Shown in pieces: positions 8,889-16,770 of a stretch of 64,000 bases of DNA. Source of the stretch: CAVZCK01 sp963798805. GTDB lineage: Bacteria; Pseudomonadota; Alphaproteobacteria; Rhizobiales; Rhodomicrobiaceae. The DNA is taken from contig CAWCVC010000002.1 of the NCBI GenBank assembly GCA_963798805.1, positions 310,001 through 374,000 of the forward strand, given 5' to 3'. Position numbers and translations under genes: made by a program. The number at the start of each line of letters is the position of its first letter. Positions within the stretch are counted from its first letter, which is position 1. The notes beneath the pieces were generated by a model that saw only the letters and a list, made by a program, of their open reading frames with translations, was not told where the DNA came from and made no database searches.

Positions 8889-10343
8889 ATGCCACTGATC
8901 AATGCCGATGCTGTCAAGAATGGCTATGATCTGGTGGTCGCGGGAACCGGCTTCGGGTCGATGTTCTTCCTGCATGGCTATCTGAAGCGCTTCCCCAAGG
9001 CGCGCATTCTGCTGGTCGAGTGGGGCTCCTATCGCGACCATGACTGGCAGATCGAGAATCAGCGCAACAGCGATCTCGATTGCGCCGATCTGTTCGTCCG
9101 CAATCCGGATGAGAAGCCATGGTTTTTCACCGTCGCTTATGGCGGCGGCACCAATTGCTGGTGGGCCAATACGCCCCGGTTGGGGCCGAACGACTTCCGG
9201 CTCAAGACGAAATACGGCGTCGGTGAGGACTGGCCGCTCAGCTACGACGATGTCGAGCCCTACTATCTCGCCGCCGAGCAGATCATGCACGTTGCCGGTC
9301 CGAACGATCTGACCAAGCGCTATCCGCGTTCGGGCCCCTATCCGCAGCCGCCGCATCACCTGTCCTCGGTGGACAAGGTGATGAAGGCGGCGATGCCCGA
9401 TCATCATTTTGCCGTGCCCACCGCCCGCCTGCGGATCCCGGTCGGCAATCGCGGCTCATGCTGCGACAGCGTCATGTGCAGCTTCTGCCCGACCGAGGCC
9501 AAGTTCACCGCGCTCAACACCTTTGACCCACTGATCGAGATGCCGAACGTTCATCTCCTCGTAAATGCGCGGGTGTTAGCGGTGGAGATGGAAGGAGGAA
9601 AGGCCAAGGGCCTGCGCTATTCGACTGGGGGGCGCGAACATACCGTCACCGGCGATCTCGTTGCGGTCGGGTGCAACGCGATCTACACGCCATTCATCCT
9701 CATGCGGTCCGGCTTCGAACACCCCGCACTCGGCAAATATCTGCACGAAAAAAGCGTCCTGCAGTTCGAGGTGCTTCTCGATGGGCTCAACAATTTCGAT
9801 GGGGGCATCCCGAGCACGGGCTGCAATACGCTCTGGGTCGATGGCGAGCATCGGAGGGAAGCGGGCGGAGCGCTCGTCTACTTTATTAATCATTACCGGG
9901 ACGGTCTGCGCACAGAGTGGGGCCGCTGGCAGCAGGCGCTGCCGTTCGAAGTGTTTGTGGAGGATGTACCGCAGGCAACCAACATGGTGGTGGATGAAGG
10001 CGGCGATACACCCGTCGTGAAGCACCCGTCCCGCTCCGAATATAACCGGCGCGGTGCCGAACGGGTCGTGGAGAAATTGCCCGAACTTCTGGCGCCGCTG
10101 CCGGTCGAGCGGGTCATCCGGCATGAGGATCTGCCGACGGGCTTCCATCTCCAGGGCACCTGCCGGATGGGCGCCGACCCGTCTTCCTCAATTGTCGATG
10201 CGGATCTCATCCATCACGAGGTCCGTAATCTTTTGGTGCTCGGTACGGCGGTCTGGCCCAGTTGCGGAACCGCAAATCCGAGCCTGACTGCGGCCGCTCT
10301 TTCCCTGCGCGCCGCGGCACGCATTGGAGGTTCACATGCCTGA
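8889..10343 (+). CDS. GMC-family FAD dehydrogenase with four-cysteine motif (copy 2)
   Basis: A 484-residue paralogue of the gene at 5979-7424. Over the first 300 residues I count about 21 substitutions, that is about 93 percent identity; residues 325-420 are much more diverged. FAD motif, Cys motif (C191, C192, C197, C200) and catalytic pair (H420, N463) are all kept. A GGAAGGAG ribosome site stands nine bases before the ATG, stronger than that of copy 1. A 199-base spacer separates it from the glycosidase-like gene, so it may have its own promoter. Its last eight bases overlap the start of the small Tat-signal gene, suggesting that the two products are made together. Electron acceptor and substrate are unknown. 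Confidence 0.86.
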   Translation: MPLINADAVKNGYDLVVAGTGFGSMFFLHGYLKRFPKARILLVEWGSYRDHDWQIENQRNSDLDCADLFVRNPDEKPWFFTVAYGGGTNCWWANTPRLGPNDFRLKTKYGVGEDWPLSYDDVEPYYLAAEQIMHVAGPNDLTKRYPRSGPYPQPPHHLSSVDKVMKAAMPDHHFAVPTARLRIPVGNRGSCCDSVMCSFCPTEAKFTALNTFDPLIEMPNVHLLVNARVLAVEMEGGKAKGLRYSTGGREHTVTGDLVAVGCNAIYTPFILMRSGFEHPALGKYLHEKSVLQFEVLLDGLNNFDGGIPSTGCNTLWVDGEHRREAGGALVYFINHYRDGLRTEWGRWQQALPFEVFVEDVPQATNMVVDEGGDTPVVKHPSRSEYNRRGAERVVEKLPELLAPLPVERVIRHEDLPTGFHLQGTCRMGADPSSSIVDADLIHHEVRNLLVLGTAVWPSCGTANPSLTAAALSLRAAARIGGSHA

Positions 10344-10773
10344 GGTTCTCACGCGAAGGAATGTCCTCATCGGGGCTACGGCTCTAGGGACCGCTGCGAT
10401 TGGCGGCGTGACGTGGGCGACAACGGCTGACCTCAAATATGCGGTGCTGGCGTTCTACAAGCGCGCATTGCCGGGAGTGATGATCGATGAAAAATCCGCG
10501 CTAGCTGGCATCGACGAGTTCGTGGCGGATTGGTCGACGGCAAAGAAGCTGGTCCTGCGGACGGCGTGGAACGTAGCCGGCGTGGGCACAATGGCCGACT
10601 TCAACGACAGATTTAAATCAGCGGCGCGTCACATGCTGACGCACTTTCTCATCAATTCGAACTTCTTTCACGTCAAAGATCCCAAAGCCCAGCCGATCAT
10701 CTATGTCAGCCCGCCACCGCACGCGCCATGCGGCAATCCGTTTGCCAACCTCGATCCGCCCCAGGGAGCCTGA
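10336..10773 (+). CDS. small Tat-signal protein, possible partner subunit of the GMC dehydrogenases
   Basis: A 145-residue protein starting with a twin-arginine signal: TRRNVL (6-11) followed by a hydrophobic stretch IGATALGTAAIGG (12-24). The mature part has no domain I recognise. The start at 10336 has GGAGG five bases upstream and overlaps the end of GMC copy 2. In fructose, gluconate and FAD-glucose dehydrogenases a small Tat-bearing subunit of similar size carries a leaderless GMC subunit across the membrane; size, signal and gene overlap fit that role here, but I cannot show sequence homology to those small subunits. No cytochrome c subunit is encoded nearby. The residue pattern near the end, PCGNPFANLD (131-140), could be a cofactor or partner contact. 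Confidence 0.7.
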   Translation: MPEVLTRRNVLIGATALGTAAIGGVTWATTADLKYAVLAFYKRALPGVMIDEKSALAGIDEFVADWSTAKKLVLRTAWNVAGVGTMADFNDRFKSAARHMLTHFLINSNFFHVKDPKAQPIIYVSPPPHAPCGNPFANLDPPQGA

Positions 10774-10851
10774 GCCGACTGCGCGTAGCATTCTGCGCGT
10801 AAGGCCGCATGCCTCGTTCCTGCACACTCCGCGTCGGATAGGCCAAGCTGT

Positions 10852-11841
10852 TCAGGTCCCGACATTGCGGGTTTTGGTCTCCCAGAATGTCCACAGGCCC
10901 TTGGTCATGCGGCCGAATGGCTTGTCGCCATGAAGCAGATAATCGACGGGCGGCACGATCAGAGCGCTGGGGCAGCGCGCATAGGCGAACTTCAGCAATT
11001 CCTTTGCCTTGTCGATCCGGCCCTGCAGGAGCTGGGAAACAGCCGCCCAATAGGCCCGCTTGCCGACATCGCGTCTGGCACGGCGATGTAGCTTCCGACC
11101 GAAGCACCGCCCTTCATTTCCGTAGAAAGTCTCAATAGTCGCGTCTTCCTGCACAAGACGCGCGATCGGGTCCTCCCACAGCGAACGGGAAATATTGGTG
11201 CCATGCAGCCTTTGCAGGGCCAGAGAACTGGCCGTTTGTGCGATATCGCCGAAACACGCAAGGCGCATGAGCATTTCGACGTCATCGGTGAAAGGCAGAT
11301 CCGGATGGAAATGGCCGGCCCGTTTTTGCGCGGAGGTGCGCACCACGGGCGCGACCGTCGCCAGCTGTTGCAGTTGGATCCGCCTGACGAATTGCCGTCC
11401 CGTCAAGATTTTCCAAGCGGCTGGCGAGCCATTCGCCTGATCGAGGTGCAAGCCGGCTCTCTGTTCCTGGAGGAACAGGAAATCTTTGCCGAAGGCAAAA
11501 CTGACATTGGGGTGCTGCTCCATCACCGCCACGGCGCTTTTCAGCGCATCGGGCGCGAGAAGATCATCGGCGTGAAGCATGACGAAATAGTCGGATGCAG
11601 CCCAGTCTACCCCCTCGTTGAAGGATGCCTGCGGCCCGAGATTCCTTTCCCGCGCTCTTACCTCGATGCGCGGATCTTTGGCCGCATACCGCCGGGCGAT
11701 TTCGACGCTGTTATCGGTAGACGCGTTGTCGATGATGAGAATGCGCATCTCCCCAACGCCTTGCGCCAGGACGCTGTCGATGCAATCGCCTAGGAAATGT
11801 CCGTAATTATAGCAGGGGATGACGAGATCAATACTGGTCAT
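10852..11841 (-). CDS. GT2 family glycosyltransferase
   Basis: A 329-residue inverting GT-A glycosyltransferase, first motif IDLVIPCYNYGHFLGDCIDS (4-23), DNASTDNS (38-45) and metal-binding HADD (90-93). No membrane segments, hence cytoplasmic. It is the last gene of a reverse-strand run that starts with the C-methyltransferase at 14629 (methyltransferase, cytidylyltransferase, PIG-L deacetylase, GT2), with 30 bases to the deacetylase gene. This suggests that it transfers the sugar made or modified by those enzymes. Donor specificity is not readable from the sequence. Confidence 0.88.
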   Translation of the reverse strand: MTSIDLVIPCYNYGHFLGDCIDSVLAQGVGEMRILIIDNASTDNSVEIARRYAAKDPRIEVRARERNLGPQASFNEGVDWAASDYFVMLHADDLLAPDALKSAVAVMEQHPNVSFAFGKDFLFLQEQRAGLHLDQANGSPAAWKILTGRQFVRRIQLQQLATVAPVVRTSAQKRAGHFHPDLPFTDDVEMLMRLACFGDIAQTASSLALQRLHGTNISRSLWEDPIARLVQEDATIETFYGNEGRCFGRKLHRRARRDVGKRAYWAAVSQLLQGRIDKAKELLKFAYARCPSALIVPPVDYLLHGDKPFGRMTKGLWTFWETKTRNVGT

Positions 11842-11871
11842 TGCACTCTCCGCGAGGCTCTCCCAAACGGG

Positions 11872-12525
11872 TCAGCCCAGCACAGCCTTTCGCAGAAAGA
11901 ACCCTTCCGCGTAATGTTCCGGCGCCCGGGCCTCCATGCCTCTTAAACGCGCAAGGCCGCGAAACGTCTCGGCGTCGAACCAATCCTTGGAGCGTTGGCT
12001 GCCGAAATGCGCGTGCAGCAGCTCGATCTTGCGCTCCAGGATCGCCGCCGGGATTGGCATGTAGGCGTTTGGCTGCCCGAAATCGCCATCCCATTTCGGG
12101 ATCTCATATTCGAAAATGATGTGGTCGCGAAAGCAATTCCAGGTGAGCTTGTTCACCTCGCGATGGTCCTGATGTGCATCGTCCCGGCGGTGCGTTAGGA
12201 TCACGTCGGGCTTGGTGCGCCTCTTGAGATCCTCGATCCAGTCCTTCACCCCGGCACCGCGATAGGGGAAATAGCCGTCCTGGAAATCACCGAGTTCGAT
12301 TTTCGCCGCGGCCGCGCCGACCAGAAAGGCTTCGGCCGAGGCTCTCGCCTCATCGGCGCGCGCGCCCACCGCGGCGAGCACGCACCAATGCGCATCGAGC
12401 TGCACGCCCGCGGCGATCCAGGTCAGGATCGTGCCACCGGCGCCTATTTCGATATCATCGGAATGCGCCCCCAGGCAGAGAACAGAAAGCCTCTCGCCTG
12501 GACCGGCAATGCTAAGCGCCTTCAT
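11872..12525 (-). CDS. PIG-L/LmbE family N-deacetylase
   Basis: A 217-residue zinc-dependent deacetylase of the LmbE/PIG-L family. Such enzymes remove N-acetyl groups from GlcNAc-type sugars or sugar conjugates. The metal motif is AHSDD (20-24), a variant of the usual AHPDD, and the second motif is DDAHQDH (115-121). The start at 12525 is chosen because it overlaps the stop of the upstream cytidylyltransferase gene as ATGA, the usual sign of translational coupling; an ATG at 12585 would extend into a low-complexity Gly-rich stretch without homology. In this operon it probably deacetylates the amino sugar or acyl group handled by the neighbouring methyltransferase and GT2. Confidence 0.85.
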   Translation of the reverse strand: MKALSIAGPGERLSVLCLGAHSDDIEIGAGGTILTWIAAGVQLDAHWCVLAAVGARADEARASAEAFLVGAAAAKIELGDFQDGYFPYRGAGVKDWIEDLKRRTKPDVILTHRRDDAHQDHREVNKLTWNCFRDHIIFEYEIPKWDGDFGQPNAYMPIPAAILERKIELLHAHFGSQRSKDWFDAETFRGLARLRGMEARAPEHYAEGFFLRKAVLG

Positions 12526-13340
12526 GCGCCAGCCGCCAGGCGCGCCTCCGGCTCCGCCGCCGCTTCCTCGGGCTCCTCGGCCCAAGGCATCGATCCTTTC
12601 TCGACCATGTCTTCAAGGATCTGCCGGTCGCGCAGCGTGTCCATCGAGCGCCAGAATCCCTCATGTTTGAAGGCCAGGAGCTGATCGTCGCGGATGAGCC
12701 GCTGGAACGGCTTAAGGACGAGTTCCTCGCCCGGCTCCATATAATCGAAGATCTGCGGGCGCATGATGAAATAGCCGCCGTTGATCCAGATTTCCGAGGT
12801 ATCCGAGGAGCGGAACTGGCGGACGCGGCCGTCTTCCGCCATGTCGACGAGATGATAGGTGAGCGGCGGCCGGACGGCCAGAAAGCAGGCGATCTTGCCG
12901 CTTTTCTTGAAGCGCTCGATCATTCCGTCGAGATTGACGTTGCTAAGTCCGTCCGAATAGTTGGCCAGGAAAATTTCCTCCCTGGCAACGTGGTTGCGCA
13001 CGGCCCACAGCCGCTCTCCGATATTGCGCCAGATGCCGGTGTCAATGAGCGAAATCCGCCAGTCCTCTGGGAGCTCGCTTAGAAACTCGATCTTGGAGCC
13101 ATGCTCCGAGACCGTACAATCGGCGAAAACCTGCGGCCGGTAATCGAGGAAGAATTCCTTGATGATGTTCGCCTTATAGCCGAGGCAGAGAACAAAGTCC
13201 CGATGGCCATAGCGGCTATAATACTGCATCAGATGCCACAGGATCGGCTGGTGTCCGACCGGGATCATCGGCTTGGGAATATTCTCGGAATATTCGCGAA
13301 TCCGAGTGCCCAATCCGCCACAGAAAAGTACGACTTTCAT
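12522..13340 (-). CDS. rfbF: glucose-1-phosphate cytidylyltransferase-like nucleotidyltransferase
   Basis: A 272-residue nucleotidyltransferase of the RfbF type, which makes CDP-glucose from CTP and glucose 1-phosphate. The G-rich loop is GGLGTR (8-13) with PKPMIPVG (22-29), and ILWHLMQYYSRYGHRDFVLC (33-52) followed by GYKANIIKEFFLDY is the stretch that marks cytidylyltransferases of this family. The length slightly exceeds the usual 257 residues because of an Ala/Glu-rich tail. Both ends overlap neighbouring genes by ATGA. No CDP-glucose 4,6-dehydratase is beside it, although the SDR at 16771-17799 could act on the product, so the final sugar is uncertain. Confidence 0.8.
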   Translation of the reverse strand: MKVVLFCGGLGTRIREYSENIPKPMIPVGHQPILWHLMQYYSRYGHRDFVLCLGYKANIIKEFFLDYRPQVFADCTVSEHGSKIEFLSELPEDWRISLIDTGIWRNIGERLWAVRNHVAREEIFLANYSDGLSNVNLDGMIERFKKSGKIACFLAVRPPLTYHLVDMAEDGRVRQFRSSDTSEIWINGGYFIMRPQIFDYMEPGEELVLKPFQRLIRDDQLLAFKHEGFWRSMDTLRDRQILEDMVEKGSMPWAEEPEEAAAEPEARLAAGA

Positions 13341-14629
13341 TTGTCCAATTCCTTAGGATCGATGATGGTGACCTCCGGGATCGGAACGATGAATTTTGCG
13401 CCCCATTTCTTAACGAAATTCATTTGCTGAACGATTTCCTGCTTCAGATTCCACGGCAGGATGAAGATGTAATCCGGCTTTGCCGAGGTGATTTCGTCGA
13501 CGGGAAAGATCGGAATATGCATCCCCGGCGTGAACCGGCCATGCTTATAGGGATTGCGGTCGACGGTGAAGTCCAGAAAATCGGGACCGATGCCGCAATA
13601 ATTCAGGAGCGTGTTGCCCTTGCCCGGAGCGCCATAGCCGCAGATCGTCTTGCCCTCATCCTTCACCGAAATCAGAAAATCCAGGATCCCGCGCTTGGTG
13701 CGCTTCACCTGTTCCCCGAAGGAGGCGTAAGTGGCGAGATTGCGAAAGCCGAGCTTTTCCTCGCGGGCGATCAGATCCGCCATGCTCGGCGCCTGCGGCT
13801 GCCGGGATGCGGCATGGGCGAGATAGACGCGCAGGGAGCCGCCATGTGTCGGCAGTTCCTCGACATCGATGATCTTCAGCCCATGGCGCGCCGCCATGCG
13901 CTCGATGGCGATTAGCGAGAAATAGGAGAAATGCTCGTGATAGATGGTATCGAATTGGTTCTCCGCCATCAGCCGCTCGAGATGAGGAAATTCGAGCGTG
14001 ATCACGCCTTCGGGCTTGAGCAGCCGCTGCATCCCGCCGACGAAATCATTGAGGTCCGGCACTTGGGCCAGCACGTTGTTTCCGGCAATCAGATCGGCCT
14101 GTTTCCCGTCCGCAACGAGGCGCTCGGCGAGCGCGACGCCAAAGAATTCTGTGATGGTGGGTATGCCCTTGTCGATGGCTACCTTGGCAACATTGATCGC
14201 AGGCTCAATGCCGAGAACCGGAATACCGAGCGGCAGGAAATGCTGCAGGAGGTAGCCGTCATTGCTGGCAAGCTCTACCGCGAGGCTATCTTTGCCGAGT
14301 TTCAGCCGCTTCGCGATCATCTCGCAATAGGCTTTGGCGTGAGCGACCCAGCTCGTCGAATAGGAGGAGAAGTAAGCATATTCGCGGAAAATATGCTCCG
14401 GACTGACGTACTCTTTGAGCTGCACGAGAAAACAGTCGCCGCAAACGAGAACATGCAGCGGAAAATACGGCTCCATGGCATCGAGTTCATGCGCCTGCAG
14501 AAAGCTTTCGCAAAGCGGCGACATGCCAAGGTCGACGAAGGTGTTTTTGAGCTCGGCACCACAAAGACGGCATGACGCAGTCGATTGCGGATGGACAGTA
14601 TCTGCCGAGGCTGCTGGATGCAAATTCAT
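13337..14629 (-). CDS. sugar C-methyltransferase with N-terminal zinc-binding domain
   Basis: A 430-residue SAM-dependent methyltransferase of the deoxysugar C-methyltransferase family (NovU/TylC3-like architecture). The N-terminal zinc module has C20, C23, C63 and C66. The SAM-binding domain follows, with AVELASNDGYLLQHF (117-131), and the C-terminal domain contains GYGAPGKGNTLLNYCG and IFILPWNLKQEI, hallmarks of this family. Such enzymes methylate C-3 (or C-5) of a 4-keto nucleotide sugar to give branched sugars. It is the first gene of the reverse-strand operon and shares the divergent spacer 14630-14875 with the RmlC-like gene. The exact sugar is unknown. Confidence 0.88.
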   Translation of the reverse strand: MNLHPAASADTVHPQSTASCRLCGAELKNTFVDLGMSPLCESFLQAHELDAMEPYFPLHVLVCGDCFLVQLKEYVSPEHIFREYAYFSSYSTSWVAHAKAYCEMIAKRLKLGKDSLAVELASNDGYLLQHFLPLGIPVLGIEPAINVAKVAIDKGIPTITEFFGVALAERLVADGKQADLIAGNNVLAQVPDLNDFVGGMQRLLKPEGVITLEFPHLERLMAENQFDTIYHEHFSYFSLIAIERMAARHGLKIIDVEELPTHGGSLRVYLAHAASRQPQAPSMADLIAREEKLGFRNLATYASFGEQVKRTKRGILDFLISVKDEGKTICGYGAPGKGNTLLNYCGIGPDFLDFTVDRNPYKHGRFTPGMHIPIFPVDEITSAKPDYIFILPWNLKQEIVQQMNFVKKWGAKFIVPIPEVTIIDPKELDK

Positions 14630-14801
14630 CTTTAACTAACCTGTGGAAAATCGACTATGATTATTACTTATATAGCGTCGTAGCTCTTCGAGGCTGTAAC
14701 ATCGTATTGTTTCCCATATGTGCAAAACTTGTATATTTCTTTGGCCTGGATGCAACCGGCGGCAGGAACACTAAACGAAAGGCGAGGCCTTGTCTATGTG
14801 A

Positions 14802-14829
14802 TTGAAAACTTGGCGACCATCGTTTTCAA
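14802..14829. promoter_or_regulatory. perfect inverted repeat in the divergent spacer
   Basis: TTGAAAAC and GTTTTCAA, eight bases each, flank a 12-base centre. The site lies 46 bases before the RmlC-like gene and 172 bases before the C-methyltransferase gene. It may be an operator for a dimeric regulator or a leader hairpin. No regulator gene is adjacent. Confidence 0.4.
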
Positions 14830-14875
14830 CGGCTGGTTAACTGCACCGGAACAAGATTAGCTAAGGACATTTCAG

Positions 14876-15406
14876 ATGCATTTTCGCCAGACGGCGCTGG
14901 TCGGCGCCTGGGTCATCGAGCCCGAGCCGGCTTACGATCATCGGGGATTCTTCGCACGAACGTTCTGCACGCGCGAATTCGGCGAGCATGGGCTCGAAAC
15001 AGCCTTCGTGCAGCATGCGACATCCGGCTCGCTGAAAAAGGGAACGATACGCGGAATGCATTTTCAGAGACCACCGCATGATGAGGTCAAGGTCGTCACC
15101 TGTCTGAAGGGCGCGATCATGGACACCATCATCGATCTGCGGCCAAAATCCGCGACCCACCGCCGCTGGGTTGCGGTCGAGTTGACGCCGGAAAACCGGC
15201 AGCGGCTCTACATCCCCAAGGGATTCGCTCATGGTTTCCAAGCGCTGACGGACAATGCCGAGGTCGGGTATCTGATCTCGGCATTTTACGAGCCGTCGGC
15301 AGCTGGCGGAGTGCGATATGATGATCCGGCATTCGGCATCACATGGCCGCTGCCGGTCAGCGTCATTTCCGAGAAGGATGCCGCCTGGCCCGATTTCACC
15401 GATTAA
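14876..15406 (+). CDS. RmlC/dTDP-4-dehydrorhamnose 3,5-epimerase family protein (copy A)
   Basis: A 176-residue cupin epimerase acting on 4-keto-6-deoxy nucleotide sugars. The catalytic residues of the family are in place: H62 in IRGMHFQ, K72, and Y132 in GYLISAFYEP; the C-terminus ends with SEKDAAWPDF. It is similar in length and pattern to copy B at 28800-29330. The stop overlaps convergently the end of the DUF4910 gene by 11 bases. In context with a C-methyltransferase and an SDR it likely prepares a deoxysugar, but the natural nucleotide carrier (CDP, dTDP or GDP) cannot be read from sequence. Confidence 0.87.
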   Translation: MHFRQTALVGAWVIEPEPAYDHRGFFARTFCTREFGEHGLETAFVQHATSGSLKKGTIRGMHFQRPPHDEVKVVTCLKGAIMDTIIDLRPKSATHRRWVAVELTPENRQRLYIPKGFAHGFQALTDNAEVGYLISAFYEPSAAGGVRYDDPAFGITWPLPVSVISEKDAAWPDFTD

Positions 15407-16763
15407 CGCCATCGCCGCTCCAGGGTGCGAGCAGACCGTGCTGGCGAAGCAGGTTTGCCGTGCTGTGGATGATGGCAAAGGGCATCTTCGCGCGTTCGGC
15501 AATGTCAAGCAGCGAGTGCTGCCCATCGCTCAGATTCAGCAGCCAAAGCATCGCCATATTGCGGACAGGCGCGTCCTTGTCGCCGCCAATGGCGGAATAG
15601 AGGCCCCGGCGGCCAAGCTGCGGCTCGCATTTCGGCGAGATGTTCACCAGGAAGCAATCGTTCTCGATGATGTCGATCGCGGCGGCGATCATCTCGTAAG
15701 AAGCGCCAAGATGCTCAGGCGCGATGAAATCGAGATTGTCCGCAGACGTATGATATTCGGGGAAGGTGCCGAACTGGCTGCGCTGGAGGAGCCCGACCGG
15801 CATGTTGAAGCCGGGCGAGCAATATTGCCTTTCATCATAGCCATAGGGGAAAAAGTCGATGATGTTCGGTTGCGCCGCCGCATGGCGCAAAACGTGGCTC
15901 ATCGCCCGGTCGATGAAGGCATCGCCGCGCCGGCTTTTCTTATATGTCGGCCCGCCCGCATCGCCGACGCAGGACAGGATGAGGCCATGTTTGATGGCCG
16001 GCACTTTCTCCTCGTTTCGTGCCAGCCAGGTGATGGCGCCAATGGTTCCCGGGGCGAACAGAAAGCGATATGTATAATGGTGCGCGGTATCGCCGAGGCG
16101 GCTGGCGAGATGGGTGAGAAGGGCCAGCCCGGAGCAATTGTCGTTGGCGAGCGCGGGGTGGCAGATATGAGCCGACAGCAGCACTTCATCGCTGCTTTCG
16201 CCGGGAAGTACATATTCGCCATAAGTGAGATGACCGTCCGTCAGCGTTGAGTCGATGACGGCTTCGTAGATGCCGTCGGGAAGCGCCGCAAGGCGGTTCT
16301 CCTCCATGCAGAAGCCCCAGGCTTCCTTGTAATAAGATGTCCGGTAGGGGATGAGATCGGGCTGATCCGGCAGCGTAAAAATGTGCTTTTTCAGCTCGGC
16401 GAGAGGCAGGCGCTCCCTCACCGGAATGCTATAATTGAGCACATGCAAAGCATGGTCTCGGAAATCGACCACGCGCTTGCCGTCCGCATCCTGAATATAG
16501 GCTTCGCGGATGTTCCATTCGCGCGGCACCGTCCAGTCGAAAACCGGCGTGCCGCTCGCCACCTCCACGACGCTCAAATCGACGCGGTCCGCCAGAATTC
16601 GCAGCGTTTCGCGTACACCGTCTCCGGTGATGCTGCGGCAGATCGGATAGATCCGCGCGGCGAGGGCATAGATATCTTCACCGGCCCTGTCGTCGCGCAG
16701 ACGCTCGCGAAGCGAGCCGGCCGGCACTTCGGTTGCATTTGTGCCCATAGCTTCGCCCGGCAT
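15396..16763 (-). CDS. DUF4910 aminopeptidase-like protein
   Basis: A 455-residue protein with an M28-like metallopeptidase fold of the DUF4910/DUF2172 type. Candidate metal ligands are H199 or H202 in SAHICHP, D208 in ANDNCSG, and H338 and D342 in YHTSADNLDF. A C-terminal winged-helix-like segment (about 385-450) contains LSDGQHSLLDIAERAKMPF. There is no signal peptide, so it is cytoplasmic. Genes of this family recur in O-antigen and capsule loci, where their reaction is not settled; amide hydrolysis on a sugar precursor is one idea. It lies seven bases after the SDR gene on the same strand, so the two probably form one operon. An ATG at 16748 is an alternative start. Confidence 0.75.
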   Translation of the reverse strand: MPGEAMGTNATEVPAGSLRERLRDDRAGEDIYALAARIYPICRSITGDGVRETLRILADRVDLSVVEVASGTPVFDWTVPREWNIREAYIQDADGKRVVDFRDHALHVLNYSIPVRERLPLAELKKHIFTLPDQPDLIPYRTSYYKEAWGFCMEENRLAALPDGIYEAVIDSTLTDGHLTYGEYVLPGESSDEVLLSAHICHPALANDNCSGLALLTHLASRLGDTAHHYTYRFLFAPGTIGAITWLARNEEKVPAIKHGLILSCVGDAGGPTYKKSRRGDAFIDRAMSHVLRHAAAQPNIIDFFPYGYDERQYCSPGFNMPVGLLQRSQFGTFPEYHTSADNLDFIAPEHLGASYEMIAAAIDIIENDCFLVNISPKCEPQLGRRGLYSAIGGDKDAPVRNMAMLWLLNLSDGQHSLLDIAERAKMPFAIIHSTANLLRQHGLLAPWSGDGVNR

Positions 16764-16770
16764 TTGCCAC

